DNA from: Oscillospiraceae bacterium
GTDB lineage: Bacteria > Bacillota > Clostridia > Oscillospirales > Ruminococcaceae
NCBI GenBank assembly: GCA_017848055.1
Contig: JAGALZ010000041.1
Coordinates: forward strand, 1-55,694
DNA: 55,694 nt
Reading direction: 5' to 3'
The position numbers and the translations under genes were made by a program. Shown one piece after another: positions 19,559 through 28,308 of the stretch (position 1 is the first letter of the stretch; each line of letters opens with the position of its first letter). The notes below the pieces were generated by a model. It made no database searches, was not told the origin of the DNA, and saw only the letters and a list, made by a program, of their open reading frames with translations.

Positions 19559-20893
19559 TTAATCCTTCCTCAGATTCTTGATAATGTCACCGATAGTATT
19601 TTTAAGCTCCGGCTTCTGCTTCATCATTGCAGCAACATCCTTGTAGCTTGTTGTCATAGTCGAGTGGTCACGGTTGAGTACATTTCCTATTTCAATATAG
19701 GTCATACCCTTGACCTCTCTGAAAACATAAATTGCTACCTTTCTTGCAAGTGAGATTGGAGCAGAACGGTTCTTTGAACGGATATCCTCAGCGGAAACAT
19801 TGAATGCCGCTGCGATGTCGTTAATAATTCTTTCTGCTGTAACCTCCTGCGGATGGTTGTCAATCTGGATTTCCTTTACTATACGCTGTGCCATAGAAAT
19901 TGAAGGTGATTCACTTGTATAGACTGTAAGTGCCTTCATTTTCTTGACCGCACCCTCGAGCTGACGGATATTTGTCTTGATTCTTTCAGCTATGTAGCGG
20001 ATAATTGAATCATGGAGATTGAAATTCAAATCCTCAGCCTTACGCTTGATAATGGCAAGTCTTGTTTCAAAGTCAGGACTTACAACGTCAACCTGCATTC
20101 CGTTTACAAAGCGTGACTGGAGTCTTTCCTCGAGCTTTGTCATTTTTGAAGGCGGAATATCAGAGGTTAAAACAATCTGTCTTCCTCTGTTGTAAAGCTC
20201 ATTGAAGGTATGGAAAAACTCTTCCTGGGTTGAATCCTTACCGGCGATAAACTGAACGTCGTCCATAAGAAGAAAATCCGCTTTTCTGAACTTGTCGTGA
20301 AACTCAGCGGTGTTCTTTTCTGTAACAGCCTTGATATATTCGTTTGTAAACTGTTCGCCTGTGATATAGATGATATTGAAATCGGGCTTTGTTCTTCTTA
20401 CCTCATACTGGATAGCCTTGAGAAGGTGGGTTTTACCGAGTCCCGAATCGCCGTAGATAAAGAGAGGATTGAAAACGTCGTTATTTTCGTTTCCGTCAAC
20501 CTTTGCTACTGCGGTACAGAAAGCGTAGGCAAGCTCGTTTGATTTACCTCTGATGAAGTTATCAAATGTAAGCTCCTTCTTTCCGTTTTCACTGATTGAA
20601 GGCATCTTTGGTTTTTCTTCAGTTATTTCCTCCTCGGCTCCCGGTTTTACAAGAATATTTATTTCAACCTCAAAGCCAAGAACATCTGCAAAGGCTTCTT
20701 TTAATACTTCGCCGTATGCATCATAGGTCGTTGTTCTGCTAAATTCTGATTCTGTGTAGAGATAAGCAACGGAGTTTTCGAGCTTAACAGGTTCCAAGAT
20801 GTTAATCCATCTGTTAAAGCCGATACTGCTTATGTTAGGGTGACCTGAGCAGTATTCCTTTACCATTGCAACTACTTTGGAAAATGAGTCCAT
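19559..20893 (-). CDS. dnaA: Chromosomal replication initiator DnaA
   Basis: DnaA binds the origin and opens it. The 444-residue protein has the N-terminal helicase-interacting domain, a very short domain II, the AAA+ core with Walker A GDSGLGKT (148-155), Walker B LLMDD (208-212) and the sensor region, and the DNA-binding domain IV. In the recognition helix the usual GGRDHTT is replaced by LNRDHST (residues 406-412): Asp and His are kept, but Gly-Gly is lost and one Thr is Ser. The upstream basic loop reads SLARK. The gene begins at ATG 20893 behind a good promoter. Confidence 0.97.
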   Translation of the reverse strand: MDSFSKVVAMVKEYCSGHPNISSIGFNRWINILEPVKLENSVAYLYTESEFSRTTTYDAYGEVLKEAFADVLGFEVEINILVKPGAEEEITEEKPKMPSISENGKKELTFDNFIRGKSNELAYAFCTAVAKVDGNENNDVFNPLFIYGDSGLGKTHLLKAIQYEVRRTKPDFNIIYITGEQFTNEYIKAVTEKNTAEFHDKFRKADFLLMDDVQFIAGKDSTQEEFFHTFNELYNRGRQIVLTSDIPPSKMTKLEERLQSRFVNGMQVDVVSPDFETRLAIIKRKAEDLNFNLHDSIIRYIAERIKTNIRQLEGAVKKMKALTVYTSESPSISMAQRIVKEIQIDNHPQEVTAERIINDIAAAFNVSAEDIRSKNRSAPISLARKVAIYVFREVKGMTYIEIGNVLNRDHSTMTTSYKDVAAMMKQKPELKNTIGDIIKNLRKD

Positions 20894-20939
20894 CAGTATA
20901 CTGTCCTTTCTGTTTTTGTAGTAAAATATAGTAGTTAAT

Positions 20940-20963
20940 GACCTTTAAAAACATAAAAAAGGT
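20940..20963 (-). promoter_or_regulatory. Inverted repeat in the dnaA leader
   Basis: GACCTTT (20940-20946) and AAAGGTC (20957-20963) can pair around an A/T loop, in the leader between the dnaA promoter and start codon. It could be an operator or an mRNA hairpin; nothing else in the sequence decides between these. Confidence 0.4.
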
Positions 20964-20982
20964 CACAATTGTCCTCATTATA

Positions 20983-21011
20983 AGTATAACATATTTTTCT
21001 CGATATGGCAA
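20983..21011 (-). promoter_or_regulatory. dnaA promoter
   Basis: On the minus strand TTGCCA (21011-21006), a 17-base spacer and an extended -10 TGT-TATACT (ending at 20983) lie about 90 bases upstream of the dnaA start. A second TATAAT overlaps just downstream. Confidence 0.65.
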
Positions 21012-21129
21012 GCAAAAAATAAAGAAATTTACCTATTATTATATATAGGAAGAGAGAGAGCAAGATTGACAAAATTTAAGCATACAAAATTGCAAAAGAA
21101 AGGGTGAGGTTTTCTGCAAAAATTATAGG

Positions 21130-21565
21130 AAACACCGACTTTAAGCGACAATGTTTTTTGACCTACCAACGCCCTCGTAGGAAAGTTTTCGCCAGCCCAT
21201 GCGCTGGGCGTTTGTCACCCCCCTCAAAGTAAGCAAGCAATCAAAAGTTATCATAGCCCCCTCAAGGGGGCTTTTGGTTTTTTCCTTTGATGGTGAAAAC
21301 AGTTTTTGTGTTCCGACGAAGGTCAAATTTGACGGAGGCTGTTCAATTTGAAAACACCACTCATATATGTATTTATGCTGACCGCAGCGACTCGGTAACT
21401 TTTAGTCAGCAGTCATTTATCGGAGCTGCAAAAGGGTCCAGCGGTACGCTGGCAAAAACGTGGAGAGAGTTTCTTGGTTTGTGAAAATCCGAGCGAGGAA
21501 GCTCCGACAAGGAGTTCCGAAGCTCTTGATTTCTTGGTACTTCTGTATCAAGACAGAAGTACATC
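21130..21565. repeat. Mosaic hairpin repeat block D
   Basis: The dnaA-rpmH gap of about 1 kb contains no gene. Its middle is a repeat block with CTACCAACGCCCTCGTAGG, GCCAGCCCATGCGCTGGGC, AGCCCCCTCAAGGGGGCTTTT, the CAGTTTTTGTGTTCCGACGA box, the GCTGACCGCAGCGACTC box shared with block B, and a GTACTTCTG/CAGAAGTAC hairpin. The block separates the two leading-strand arms of the origin region. The rest of the gap holds only promoter sequences and AT-rich DNA. Confidence 0.8.
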
Positions 21566-21778
21566 CATTCCTGTATCAATACAGAAAAGGATGTGTTTTA
21601 AAAAGGAAATATAATTTTTGTCTGGCTTTTCATTGCGTCTTGTATAAAAAACATACAAATATACTATATATTGTGTTATATAAAATTCTGAAACACAAGA
21701 CTTGTTTTATGACAAACAAAGAAAGGAAAAATTGCGTAAGTTTCGGCATTTTGCCACCAAAAAAATAAAAAATATTAC

Positions 21779-21808
21779 TTGACAAAGTGTGTATAAATAG
21801 GTTATAAT
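21779..21808 (+). promoter_or_regulatory. rpmH promoter
   Basis: TTGACA (21779-21784) and TATAAT (21803-21808), both perfect consensus, are separated by 18 bases and lie about 90 bases upstream of rpmH. It drives rpmH and probably, by read-through, rnpA-yidD-yidC-jag. Confidence 0.8.
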
Positions 21809-21895
21809 GTATTCTTGCAGGGGTCTTGAATGAAGACTAAAAATGATTACGTTTGAGTTTAAAATATAAACTCGGGTTCGAAGGGAGGATGCTGA

Positions 21896-22030
21896 ATGAA
21901 GCAGACATATCAGCCAAAGAAGCTCCAGAGAAAGAAGGAGCACGGCTTCAGAAAGAGAATGGCTACAAAGAACGGCCGTAAGGTTCTCGCTCGCAGAAGA
22001 GCAAAGGGTAGAGCAAGTCTGACCTACTAA
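21896..22030 (+). CDS. rpmH: Ribosomal protein bL34
   Basis: A 44-residue basic protein, [18 protein letters not shown]..., with the family ending GRASLTY. It is a component of the 50S subunit. GGGAGG lies 7 bases before the ATG. It heads the rightward origin cluster and is followed by a strong hairpin with a U-tract, so most transcripts probably end after it. Confidence 0.96.
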   Translation: MKQTYQPKKLQRKKEHGFRKRMATKNGRKVLARRRAKGRASLTY

Positions 22031-22036
22031 AACGCT

Positions 22037-22086
22037 GACCACCCTATACCAAACAAACAAAAGCTTGGTATTGTGTGGTCTTTTTT
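22037..22086 (+). terminator. Rho-independent terminator or attenuator after rpmH
   Basis: GACCAC ... ATACCAA pairs with TTGGTAT ... GTGGTC (22037-22080), followed by TTTTTT. Since rnpA begins only 25 bases further on without an obvious promoter of its own, partial termination would give more bL34 mRNA than RNase P protein mRNA. This is an inference from layout. Confidence 0.75.
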
Positions 22087-22111
22087 GTTTTTATAAGGCA
22101 AGGGATAAAAA

Positions 22112-22492
22112 ATGCTGTTTACAGAAATTTTGAAGGAAAACAAGGAGTTTTCCAGAGCCTACAGAGTAGGCAGATTTGTTTCGTGTAACATACTTACCTG
22201 TTATTTTAAGCAAAACAAGCTTCCCTTCAATAGAATGGGAATAACCGTCGGAAAAAAGCTTGGCAATGCAGTTACAAGAAACAGAGCAAAAAGAATGATA
22301 AGGGCAGCTTACAGACTAAATGAACAGAATTTTCCTATCGGATATGATATCGTTTTTGTTGCAAGAAATGATATCGCAGAAAGAAAAACCGACGAGATAG
22401 AGAAATTTTTCAATGAACGACTTATCATTCAGATGAATAAGGCCGCCTGCGAAAAGCCTAAAAGCAACGACAAAAGAAAGCCTGTGAAGTAA
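22112..22492 (+). CDS. rnpA: Ribonuclease P protein component
   Basis: RnpA is the protein cofactor of the RNase P ribozyme that matures tRNA 5' ends. The 126-residue protein contains the signature [13 protein letters not shown] (about residues 60-72) and a C-terminal Lys-rich tail. It starts at ATG 22112 with AAGG upstream and is followed after 2 bases by yidD, the usual arrangement. Confidence 0.95.
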   Translation: MLFTEILKENKEFSRAYRVGRFVSCNILTCYFKQNKLPFNRMGITVGKKLGNAVTRNRAKRMIRAAYRLNEQNFPIGYDIVFVARNDIAERKTDEIEKFFNERLIIQMNKAACEKPKSNDKRKPVK

Positions 22493-22494
22493 AG

Positions 22495-22734
22495 ATGAGT
22501 TATATCGCACGTTTGCTTATTAGAGGTTATCAGAAATTCATAAGTCCGCTTTTTCCGCCAAGGTGTAAATATTACCCCACCTGCTCGGCGTACGCTATAA
22601 AAGCACTGGAAAAACACGGTTTTATCAAGGGTATGATTTTAGCAGTATGGAGAATACTCAGATGCAATCCGTGGTCAAGAGGCGGAGTAGATTACGTACC
22701 GGATGAATTTACATTGTTTAAGAAGACAAAATAA
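22495..22734 (+). CDS. yidD: Membrane protein insertion efficiency factor YidD
   Basis: The 79-residue protein shows the family signature [24 protein letters not shown] and the CNPW motif. YidD is a small membrane-associated protein that assists YidC-dependent insertion. It lies 2 bases after rnpA and 40 bases before yidC. Confidence 0.95.
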   Translation: MSYIARLLIRGYQKFISPLFPPRCKYYPTCSAYAIKALEKHGFIKGMILAVWRILRCNPWSRGGVDYVPDEFTLFKKTK

Positions 22735-22774
22735 GGGCTTTCACTTTTTCTAAGAAACGAAAGGAAATTATACT

Positions 22775-24184
22775 ATGTTCAGAATGATTGCAGTGCCGCT
22801 CGGTCTGATAATGGAGCTTTGCTACAATATTATCAAGGACTACGGCCTCGCTCTTTTAGCTTTCACAATCGTTATAAAGCTTATAACACTCCCTCTCCAG
22901 ATAAAGCAGCAGAAGAGCACAGCTAAAATGCAGAAGCTCCAGCCGGAGCTTGATAAAATCAAGAAAAAATACGGCAAAGACCAGCAGAAATACCAGGAGA
23001 AAATGACTGAGTTTTACGCAAAGTCAGGCGTAAGCCCTATGGCTTCATGTCTGCCGATGCTTATCACTATGCTTATCCTCTTCTCTCTCATTCACGTTGT
23101 TTATGACCCGCTTACATATGTGCTCAACGACGTTGAAAATGAGAGCTTCGAGAAGGCAGGTACTGTCGTTAAGAATATGTACACCATAAGCTACGAAATA
23201 AAGGATAACGATATTGATTTCAATTATCTCGTTGAGCTTTACGACAAGAATGCGGACAAGCAGCTCTCCGATGAGGAAAAGGATACCTTTATAAAGGCTC
23301 TTGCAAGCGGCGATACCATCAAGGGCAAGAACGACGAGGAGTTTAAGTTCAAAAAGACGGGCAAGCTCGACAAGGACGAAATTGAGGATGTTATTGACGC
23401 ATTCTTAGCTTACAATGACACAACAGCAGAAAATGCTCCTTCAATTACTCTCTATGAGTACATGATTGACACAGACAAGGTTTCTTCACAGCTTCAGTCA
23501 AGACCTGAGCTTATCATTATCAATATGATAAACGACGGCTACACAAGCTTCTATGACGACATCGACGAGGATATTGTAAAGGAAGTTGATGACTTCAACT
23601 ATACACTCTTAGGCTTCAACCTCGGTGTATATCCGAAGTGGAACAACATCACAGTTCTTATTCCGCTTCTTTCCTTCGCATTCCAGCTTATCAGCTCGTT
23701 CTATTCCACATGGCACTCAAAGAAGACAAATCCGAACTTCCAGATGGCAGGCGCAATGAAGGGTATGATGTACTTTATGCCTATTCTCTCGCTGTTTATC
23801 GCATTCGGATTCCCGGCAGGTCTTGGTATTTACTGGATTTACTCTTCTGTAATCAGCCTTCTCCAGATGATTATTCTCAACAAGGTATATTCACCTGAAA
23901 GAGTAGACAAGCTGGTTGAAAAGGAAATGGCAAACCAGAAGAACAAGCGTAAGACAATGCTTCAGAAGATGATTGAATACAACGAAGCAAACGGCACAAA
24001 CAACGCTACAGTTGAAAGAATGAAAAAGTCCATGCAGGAAGACGAGGACGACGACGACGAGGAAGAGCCTGTTGACAAGACAAAGCTTTCAAAGGCAGAG
24101 CTTAAGGAGCTCCAGAGAAAGAAGCTCAACGAGGCAAGACGTCGTATGGCTGAAAAGTATGGCGACGAGTACACAGAAGATTAA
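22775..24184 (+). CDS. yidC: YidC/Oxa1 membrane insertase with a large extracytoplasmic insert
   Basis: YidC inserts and folds membrane proteins. The conserved core is present: the first helix with a positively charged groove residue (TIVIKLITLPLQIKQQ), the cytosolic hairpin (KMQKLQPELDKIKKKYG), and C-terminal helices ending FGFPAGLGIYWIYSSVI. At 469 residues it is much longer than Bacillus SpoIIIJ because of about 165 acidic residues (118-285) inserted between helices. The insert contains an EF-hand-like loop DKNADKQLSDEE (157-168) and a weaker second one ending GKLDKDE (196-202). The cytosolic tail is long, with a run of Asp/Glu followed by a basic helix. Confidence 0.93.
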   Translation: MFRMIAVPLGLIMELCYNIIKDYGLALLAFTIVIKLITLPLQIKQQKSTAKMQKLQPELDKIKKKYGKDQQKYQEKMTEFYAKSGVSPMASCLPMLITMLILFSLIHVVYDPLTYVLNDVENESFEKAGTVVKNMYTISYEIKDNDIDFNYLVELYDKNADKQLSDEEKDTFIKALASGDTIKGKNDEEFKFKKTGKLDKDEIEDVIDAFLAYNDTTAENAPSITLYEYMIDTDKVSSQLQSRPELIIINMINDGYTSFYDDIDEDIVKEVDDFNYTLLGFNLGVYPKWNNITVLIPLLSFAFQLISSFYSTWHSKKTNPNFQMAGAMKGMMYFMPILSLFIAFGFPAGLGIYWIYSSVISLLQMIILNKVYSPERVDKLVEKEMANQKNKRKTMLQKMIEYNEANGTNNATVERMKKSMQEDEDDDDEEEPVDKTKLSKAELKELQRKKLNEARRRMAEKYGDEYTED

Positions 24185-24204
24185 AGCCAAGGAGGAAAAA
24201 GGCT

Positions 24205-25011
24205 ATGAATAAAACTCAGATTTTTACCGCAAAGTCGGTAGATGAGGCAAAGGCACTTGCAGTAAGCGAGTTCGGAGTAGATGCAGAAAAGATTACTTTT
24301 AATGTTCTCGAAGAGCCGAAGAAGACACTTTTCGGAAAGACAAAGGGCGAGGCAAAGGTTGAGGCTTCCTACGAGGAAACAAAGGCTGATGTGGCTTCCG
24401 CTTACATTATAAAGGTGCTCCGTGAGATGGGAATTTCCGATGCAAGAATCGAAGTTGAGGAAATCGAAAACGGCGCAAAGCTTGAGCTTTACGGCGAGGG
24501 ACTCGAGGAGCTTATCGGTAAGAAGGGCGAAATGGTTGATTCACTTCAGTACTTAGCTTCACTTATCTGCAACAGAATTGACAGAGATTACTACAGAATT
24601 TCACTCGATTGCTGCGGCTTCAGAGAGAGAAGAAAAGAGCAGCTTGAGGAGCTTGCAAAGAAGATTTGTGCAAGCGTAAAGAGAAGCGGCAGAACTTCCG
24701 CTTTAGAGCCAATGAACCCTTACGAGAGAAGAATCATTCACGCAACCGTTTCTGAAATCGAGGGCGTTACATCACGTTCTGTAGGCGAAGAGCCTTACAG
24801 AAAGGTGCTTATCAGCTCCACCGAAAAGAGAGAGCGCCGTGACGACAGAAGAGGCGGCTTCAAGGGTGGCAAGAGAGGCAATCAGAGAAGAGGCGCAAGA
24901 CCTGCAAAGAGCTTTGATATCACAACCTCTTTTGAAAAGGACTACAAGAAGCCAAAGCCGGAGGACACTCTTGAGCTCGGCTCCGGTCTTTACTCAAAGA
25001 TAGAATTCTAG
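24205..25011 (+). CDS. khpB: Jag/KhpB RNA-binding protein
   Basis: The 268-residue protein has an N-terminal Jag domain (residues 1-55), a KH-type segment with ELIGKKGEMVDSLQYL (about 110-125) and an R3H domain with RTSALEPMNPYERRIIH (about 166-185). An Arg/Gly-rich tail follows (about 210-240). KhpB binds many RNAs together with KhpA and affects cell elongation and division in streptococci. The Arg/Gly tail is an addition to the Firmicute core. It follows yidC by 20 bases with GGAGG and ends in TAG. In most Firmicutes mnmE comes next; here it is 13.7 kb away. Confidence 0.94.
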   Translation: MNKTQIFTAKSVDEAKALAVSEFGVDAEKITFNVLEEPKKTLFGKTKGEAKVEASYEETKADVASAYIIKVLREMGISDARIEVEEIENGAKLELYGEGLEELIGKKGEMVDSLQYLASLICNRIDRDYYRISLDCCGFRERRKEQLEELAKKICASVKRSGRTSALEPMNPYERRIIHATVSEIEGVTSRSVGEEPYRKVLISSTEKRERRDDRRGGFKGGKRGNQRRGARPAKSFDITTSFEKDYKKPKPEDTLELGSGLYSKIEF

Positions 25012-25310
25012 CGGCGAGCCGCCGCCGGCGTTTGCGCCTCCGATAAGTTTAAAAGCACGGAAAGTATATTTGTCGGCACGGTCGGAAGAAAAAATAGCAT
25101 AATGAAAAGCCCTCGTTATCGGGGGCTTTTTTGCGGCGAGCCAGCCTAACGCTGGGCGTTTGTGCCCCCCCACAAAGGTTACTGATAACTCAAAAACAGC
25201 ATAGCCCCCCTGTAGGGGGGCTTTTTGTTTTGCCCGTTAACGCCCTCTGAGTAGAGTTTTCGCTTGAGCAAGAGAGAACATCTGTCGTAAGGGGTATTTA
25301 AGTTTATGTC
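25012..25310. repeat. Mosaic hairpin repeat block E with two terminator-like hairpins
   Basis: From the jag stop codon the gap holds TCCGATAAGTTTAAAAGCAC and ATTTGTCGGCACGGTCGGA (both shared with block I), then AAAAGCCC...GGGGGCTTTTTT (25105-25132), GCCAGCCTAACGCTGGGC, and AGCCCCCCTGTAGGGGGGCT followed by TTTTTG (25203-25228). Both hairpins fit intrinsic terminators for the rpmH-to-jag cluster. There is no gene in the gap. Confidence 0.8.
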
Positions 25311-25341
25311 TTTATATTTTTTCTCCTTGCTTAGAAGTATA

Positions 25342-25370
25342 TTGACAAAAGAAGATAAAGGGTATATAAT
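25342..25370 (+). promoter_or_regulatory. Promoter of the lipoprotein gene at 25411
   Basis: TTGACA (25342-25347), a 17-base spacer and TATAAT (25365-25370): full consensus, 40 bases upstream of the start codon. Confidence 0.8.
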
Positions 25371-25410
25371 ATGTGAGTAAAAATAATTTACATTAATTCA
25401 GGAGGAACTT

Positions 25411-26373
25411 ATGAAAAAAATAACTGCAATTATTCTTGCTCTTTCTCTTTCTCTCTGCTTTGCAGGCTGTTCAGAGAACGGAGATTCGTCATCAAAAGCG
25501 GACTCATCGTCGGGTGCGTCCTTTGTTGTCGATTCCGAGGTAAAGGACAGTTCTCAGGCAGACGAGGACGATAAAAGCTCCGTTTCAGACAGCGAGCTCC
25601 CTACCGACAACGGCGAAATAGTATTTACTGAGCTTATTGTCGTTGACAATGACGAGTGCACTATAAAGATTACCGGACTTGACCCTGAGGGCGTTTACGG
25701 ATATGACGTTAAGGCAGAGTTTGTAAACAAGTCAACTGACAAGAATTATATGTTCTCGGTTGCGACGGCACATGTAAATAACCTTTTCAGCGATCCGCTT
25801 TATGCTACAAAGGTTGAGCCGGGCACTACCCAAAACGAAGACATTTACTTTGATGACCACGAGCTTGAGGAGATTGGATACGATAATTTCACAGATATTG
25901 AGATAACCTTCCGTGTCTATGATTATGACGACTGGTCGGCTGACGATGTTGCGTATGAAACTGTCCACATCTACCCATACGGCGAGGACAAGGCAACCGT
26001 TTTTGAACGCAAGCCCCTTGATACCGACAAAGTGCTTGTTGACAACGACTATGCAAAGATAACCTACGTCAAGGCAGTAAATGATGAGTATCTTGGCTAT
26101 ACTGTAACCTTGTTTATTGAAAACAAAAGCGATATGGATATTGCAACAATACTAAGCCATGCACTTGTTAACGGCAAGGAATGCGAACCGTATTTTACTT
26201 ATGAGGTCAAGGCGGGCAAGATGTCGTATGCCTACCTCGGTTGGTTTACCACTTCCTTCGAAGAAGCCGGCATAGATACTGTTGAAAAGATTGAAGGAAC
26301 TTTTTATATCGTTGACAGCGAGGATTATTTCGGCGATTCCTTAGCCTCTGATAGTATCACCCTTGAGCCTTAG
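25411..26373 (+). CDS. Lipoprotein of unknown function with two tandem domains
   Basis: The 320-residue protein has a signal peptide with lipobox LCFAGC and a Ser/Asp-rich linker (about 22-68). Two related segments of roughly 110 residues follow: ELIVVDNDECTIKITGL... (about 70-190) and DKVLVDNDYAKITYVKA... (about 205-320). Each ends with an EEIGY or EEAGI, DNFTDIE or DTVEKIE and D-SLASDSI-like pattern, suggesting an internal duplication of a beta-sandwich-like domain. No named family was recognised. AGGAGG precedes the ATG; it ends in TAG. Confidence 0.8.
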   Translation: MKKITAIILALSLSLCFAGCSENGDSSSKADSSSGASFVVDSEVKDSSQADEDDKSSVSDSELPTDNGEIVFTELIVVDNDECTIKITGLDPEGVYGYDVKAEFVNKSTDKNYMFSVATAHVNNLFSDPLYATKVEPGTTQNEDIYFDDHELEEIGYDNFTDIEITFRVYDYDDWSADDVAYETVHIYPYGEDKATVFERKPLDTDKVLVDNDYAKITYVKAVNDEYLGYTVTLFIENKSDMDIATILSHALVNGKECEPYFTYEVKAGKMSYAYLGWFTTSFEEAGIDTVEKIEGTFYIVDSEDYFGDSLASDSITLEP

Positions 26374-26421
26374 TATAACCACAAAAAGTGAATAGCTTTA
26401 CAGGAGTATTACATGGACTTA

Positions 26422-26630
26422 TTGAGGAAAACCCTTTTGAAAAAGGGTTATTCCTCAAACTCCTTTCCTAAAACTTTTGTAATAAAGTTTCAGCCCCATA
26501 GGGTATGTACCACGAAAACGCTTTGAAATTCTCATTGCTGTGATATCTACCCTATGGGGCTGAAATTATAACAGAAGTGTTTGGAAGGGGGCTCGGGGGA
26601 CAACCTTTCTTCAGAAAGGTTTCTCCCCGA
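26422..26630 (+). repeat. Three-hairpin element, copy 2
   Basis: The copy is complete. The left hairpin has GAGGAAAACCCTTTT and AAAAAGGGTTATTCCTC arms. The linker ACTCCTTTCCTAAAACTTTT leads to the central stem CAGCCCCATAGGGTA / TACCCTATGGGGCTG, and the right hairpin has GGGGGACAACCTTTCT and AGAAAGGTTTCTCCCC arms. It lies between two convergent genes (lipoprotein and amylase), so its hairpins could terminate both. Confidence 0.8.
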
Positions 26631-26676
26631 TAAATTCGTATAATATACCTCTGTGTGGTTATTTGCTTTTGGGGAG

Positions 26677-28221
26677 TTATTGTTCGGTTGCGGAGGAGAG
26701 GAGGGATGCACAGAATTCCTCGGCGGTCATTCCCTGCTTCTTTGCCTTTTCGGTGAGTGCCTCGAGTGTTGATTTTTTAAGGCAAACAGTCAGCATTTCG
26801 GTTGGCATTTCGGCTGGCTGTTCCTCTGCGATTGTCTTCGTTTCGTGAACCGCCTCGATTGGAGTTTCAGCTACCTCAACGGGTGCAGTTTTCACTTCGT
26901 CAAGACTTACATCGGTATTCGAAAAAATCCTGCACTCAAACGCTCCGAGTGTGATATTTCCCGATAAATCGCACTTTTCGCCCGAAAGTGCATCTGTATA
27001 CATACCGCCCTTGCCGACATTCATAGTGAACGGCGCAGAGTCAGCGTTTATCATAATTACCGCTTCGCTTCCCTCAAATGAGCGAGAAAAAGCGTACTGC
27101 TTGTTGGTAACTGTGAGCTGTCTGTAGTCGCCCATCGAGAGCGCAGGAATCTGCTTGTAGGCATTGTTGAGTTTGCGGATGTGGCTTGTAACAGCGTTGT
27201 CCTGCTTTCTTTCAAACGGCAGACGAAGCGCATCATCGCCCTGCGACTTGTCACCTTCCTCGCCAAATTCGCTCATGTAGTAAACAGACGGGATACCCGG
27301 CATTGTGTAAAGAAGAGTGTAGACACCGAAAATATGCTCCTTGCAGGTGAGGATTGTTGCGATTCTTGAAACATCGTGGTTATCAACGAAGGTGTAAAGA
27401 TGCTTGCCACGGTAAATGCACCAGTGTTCGCTTCCGAACTGGCGGTTTATCGAGTAGGAAATTTCAAACATATTCATCGAGTTGAAGGAAGAATAAATGC
27501 CCTTGTAGCACTCGTAGTTTGTAACGCTGTCGAGCATCTCGTCGTTCATCCACTTGTTGTAGTCGCCGTGGAGTGTTTCGCCCATCAGCCAGAAGTCGTT
27601 CTTCAGCCACTTGCAATGCCCTCTCAGCTCCCTGAGGAACTGCAAATCAAGGCAGTATGCAACGTCAAGACGTATGCCGTCGATGCCGAAATCCCTCACC
27701 CAGCCCGTAACGCAGGACTTGATGTATTCCTTTACCTCGGGATTGTGCAGGTTGAGCTTTACAAGCTCGTAGTGTCCTTCCCAGCCCTCGTAGTAAAAGC
27801 CGTCGTTGTAGCCGTTGTTGCCCTCACGGATGTAGAACCAGTCACGGTAGCGTGAGGAAAGTCCGTTTTTTCTCACGTCCTCGAATGCCCAGAAGCCCCT
27901 GCCGACGTGGTTGAAAACACCGTCAACGACTACCCGTATGCCGTTTTTGTGCAAAGCGTCGCAGACAGCCTTGAAGTCGTCGTTTGAGCCAAGACGGGAA
28001 TCGATTTTTGTGTAATCACGGGTGTCGTAGCCGTGGCGGTCGGACTCGAAAACGGGCCCTAAATATACAGCCGTAAAGCCGAGAGAGGATATATATTCAG
28101 CGTTTTGTGATATTTTTAAAATTCTCCCCTGCTCAGCCGGTGAGTCGGTGTGTTCCTTCTCACACCCGCAGTAGCCGAGCGGATAGATGTGGTAGAATGT
28201 TGCTTTTTGAAACCATTGCAT
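26677..28221 (-). CDS. GH13 alpha-amylase-family enzyme with a C-terminal ribbon-helix-helix-like segment
   Basis: The 514-residue protein has the GH13 motifs DGVFNH (100-105), GIRLDVAY with the nucleophile Asp186, MGETLHG with the acid Glu215, and FVDNHDVSR with Asp283. There is no signal peptide, so it acts in the cytosol, probably on maltodextrin or glycogen-derived chains. After the beta-sandwich comes a Pro/Glu-rich linker (about 440-475) and a tail, LTVCLKKSTLEALTEKAKKQ plus GMTAEEFCASLL, with the strand-helix-helix pattern of ribbon-helix-helix DNA-binding or dimerisation domains. Substrate specificity cannot be read from the motifs. Confidence 0.88.
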   Translation of the reverse strand: MQWFQKATFYHIYPLGYCGCEKEHTDSPAEQGRILKISQNAEYISSLGFTAVYLGPVFESDRHGYDTRDYTKIDSRLGSNDDFKAVCDALHKNGIRVVVDGVFNHVGRGFWAFEDVRKNGLSSRYRDWFYIREGNNGYNDGFYYEGWEGHYELVKLNLHNPEVKEYIKSCVTGWVRDFGIDGIRLDVAYCLDLQFLRELRGHCKWLKNDFWLMGETLHGDYNKWMNDEMLDSVTNYECYKGIYSSFNSMNMFEISYSINRQFGSEHWCIYRGKHLYTFVDNHDVSRIATILTCKEHIFGVYTLLYTMPGIPSVYYMSEFGEEGDKSQGDDALRLPFERKQDNAVTSHIRKLNNAYKQIPALSMGDYRQLTVTNKQYAFSRSFEGSEAVIMINADSAPFTMNVGKGGMYTDALSGEKCDLSGNITLGAFECRIFSNTDVSLDEVKTAPVEVAETPIEAVHETKTIAEEQPAEMPTEMLTVCLKKSTLEALTEKAKKQGMTAEEFCASLLSSATEQ

Positions 28222-28308
28222 AGATGTTTTGCCCCTTTTGTAGTAGTTTGGTTGCTTGTCAGTCTTTTGTGGGAATTGTCCAAAACAAACCCGACAGCCG
28301 ACTTTGTT

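Noticed and set aside
21870..21895. GGGTTCGAAGGG resembling a tRNA T-arm
   Set aside because: No acceptor, D or anticodon stems can be drawn around it; it is the rpmH leader.
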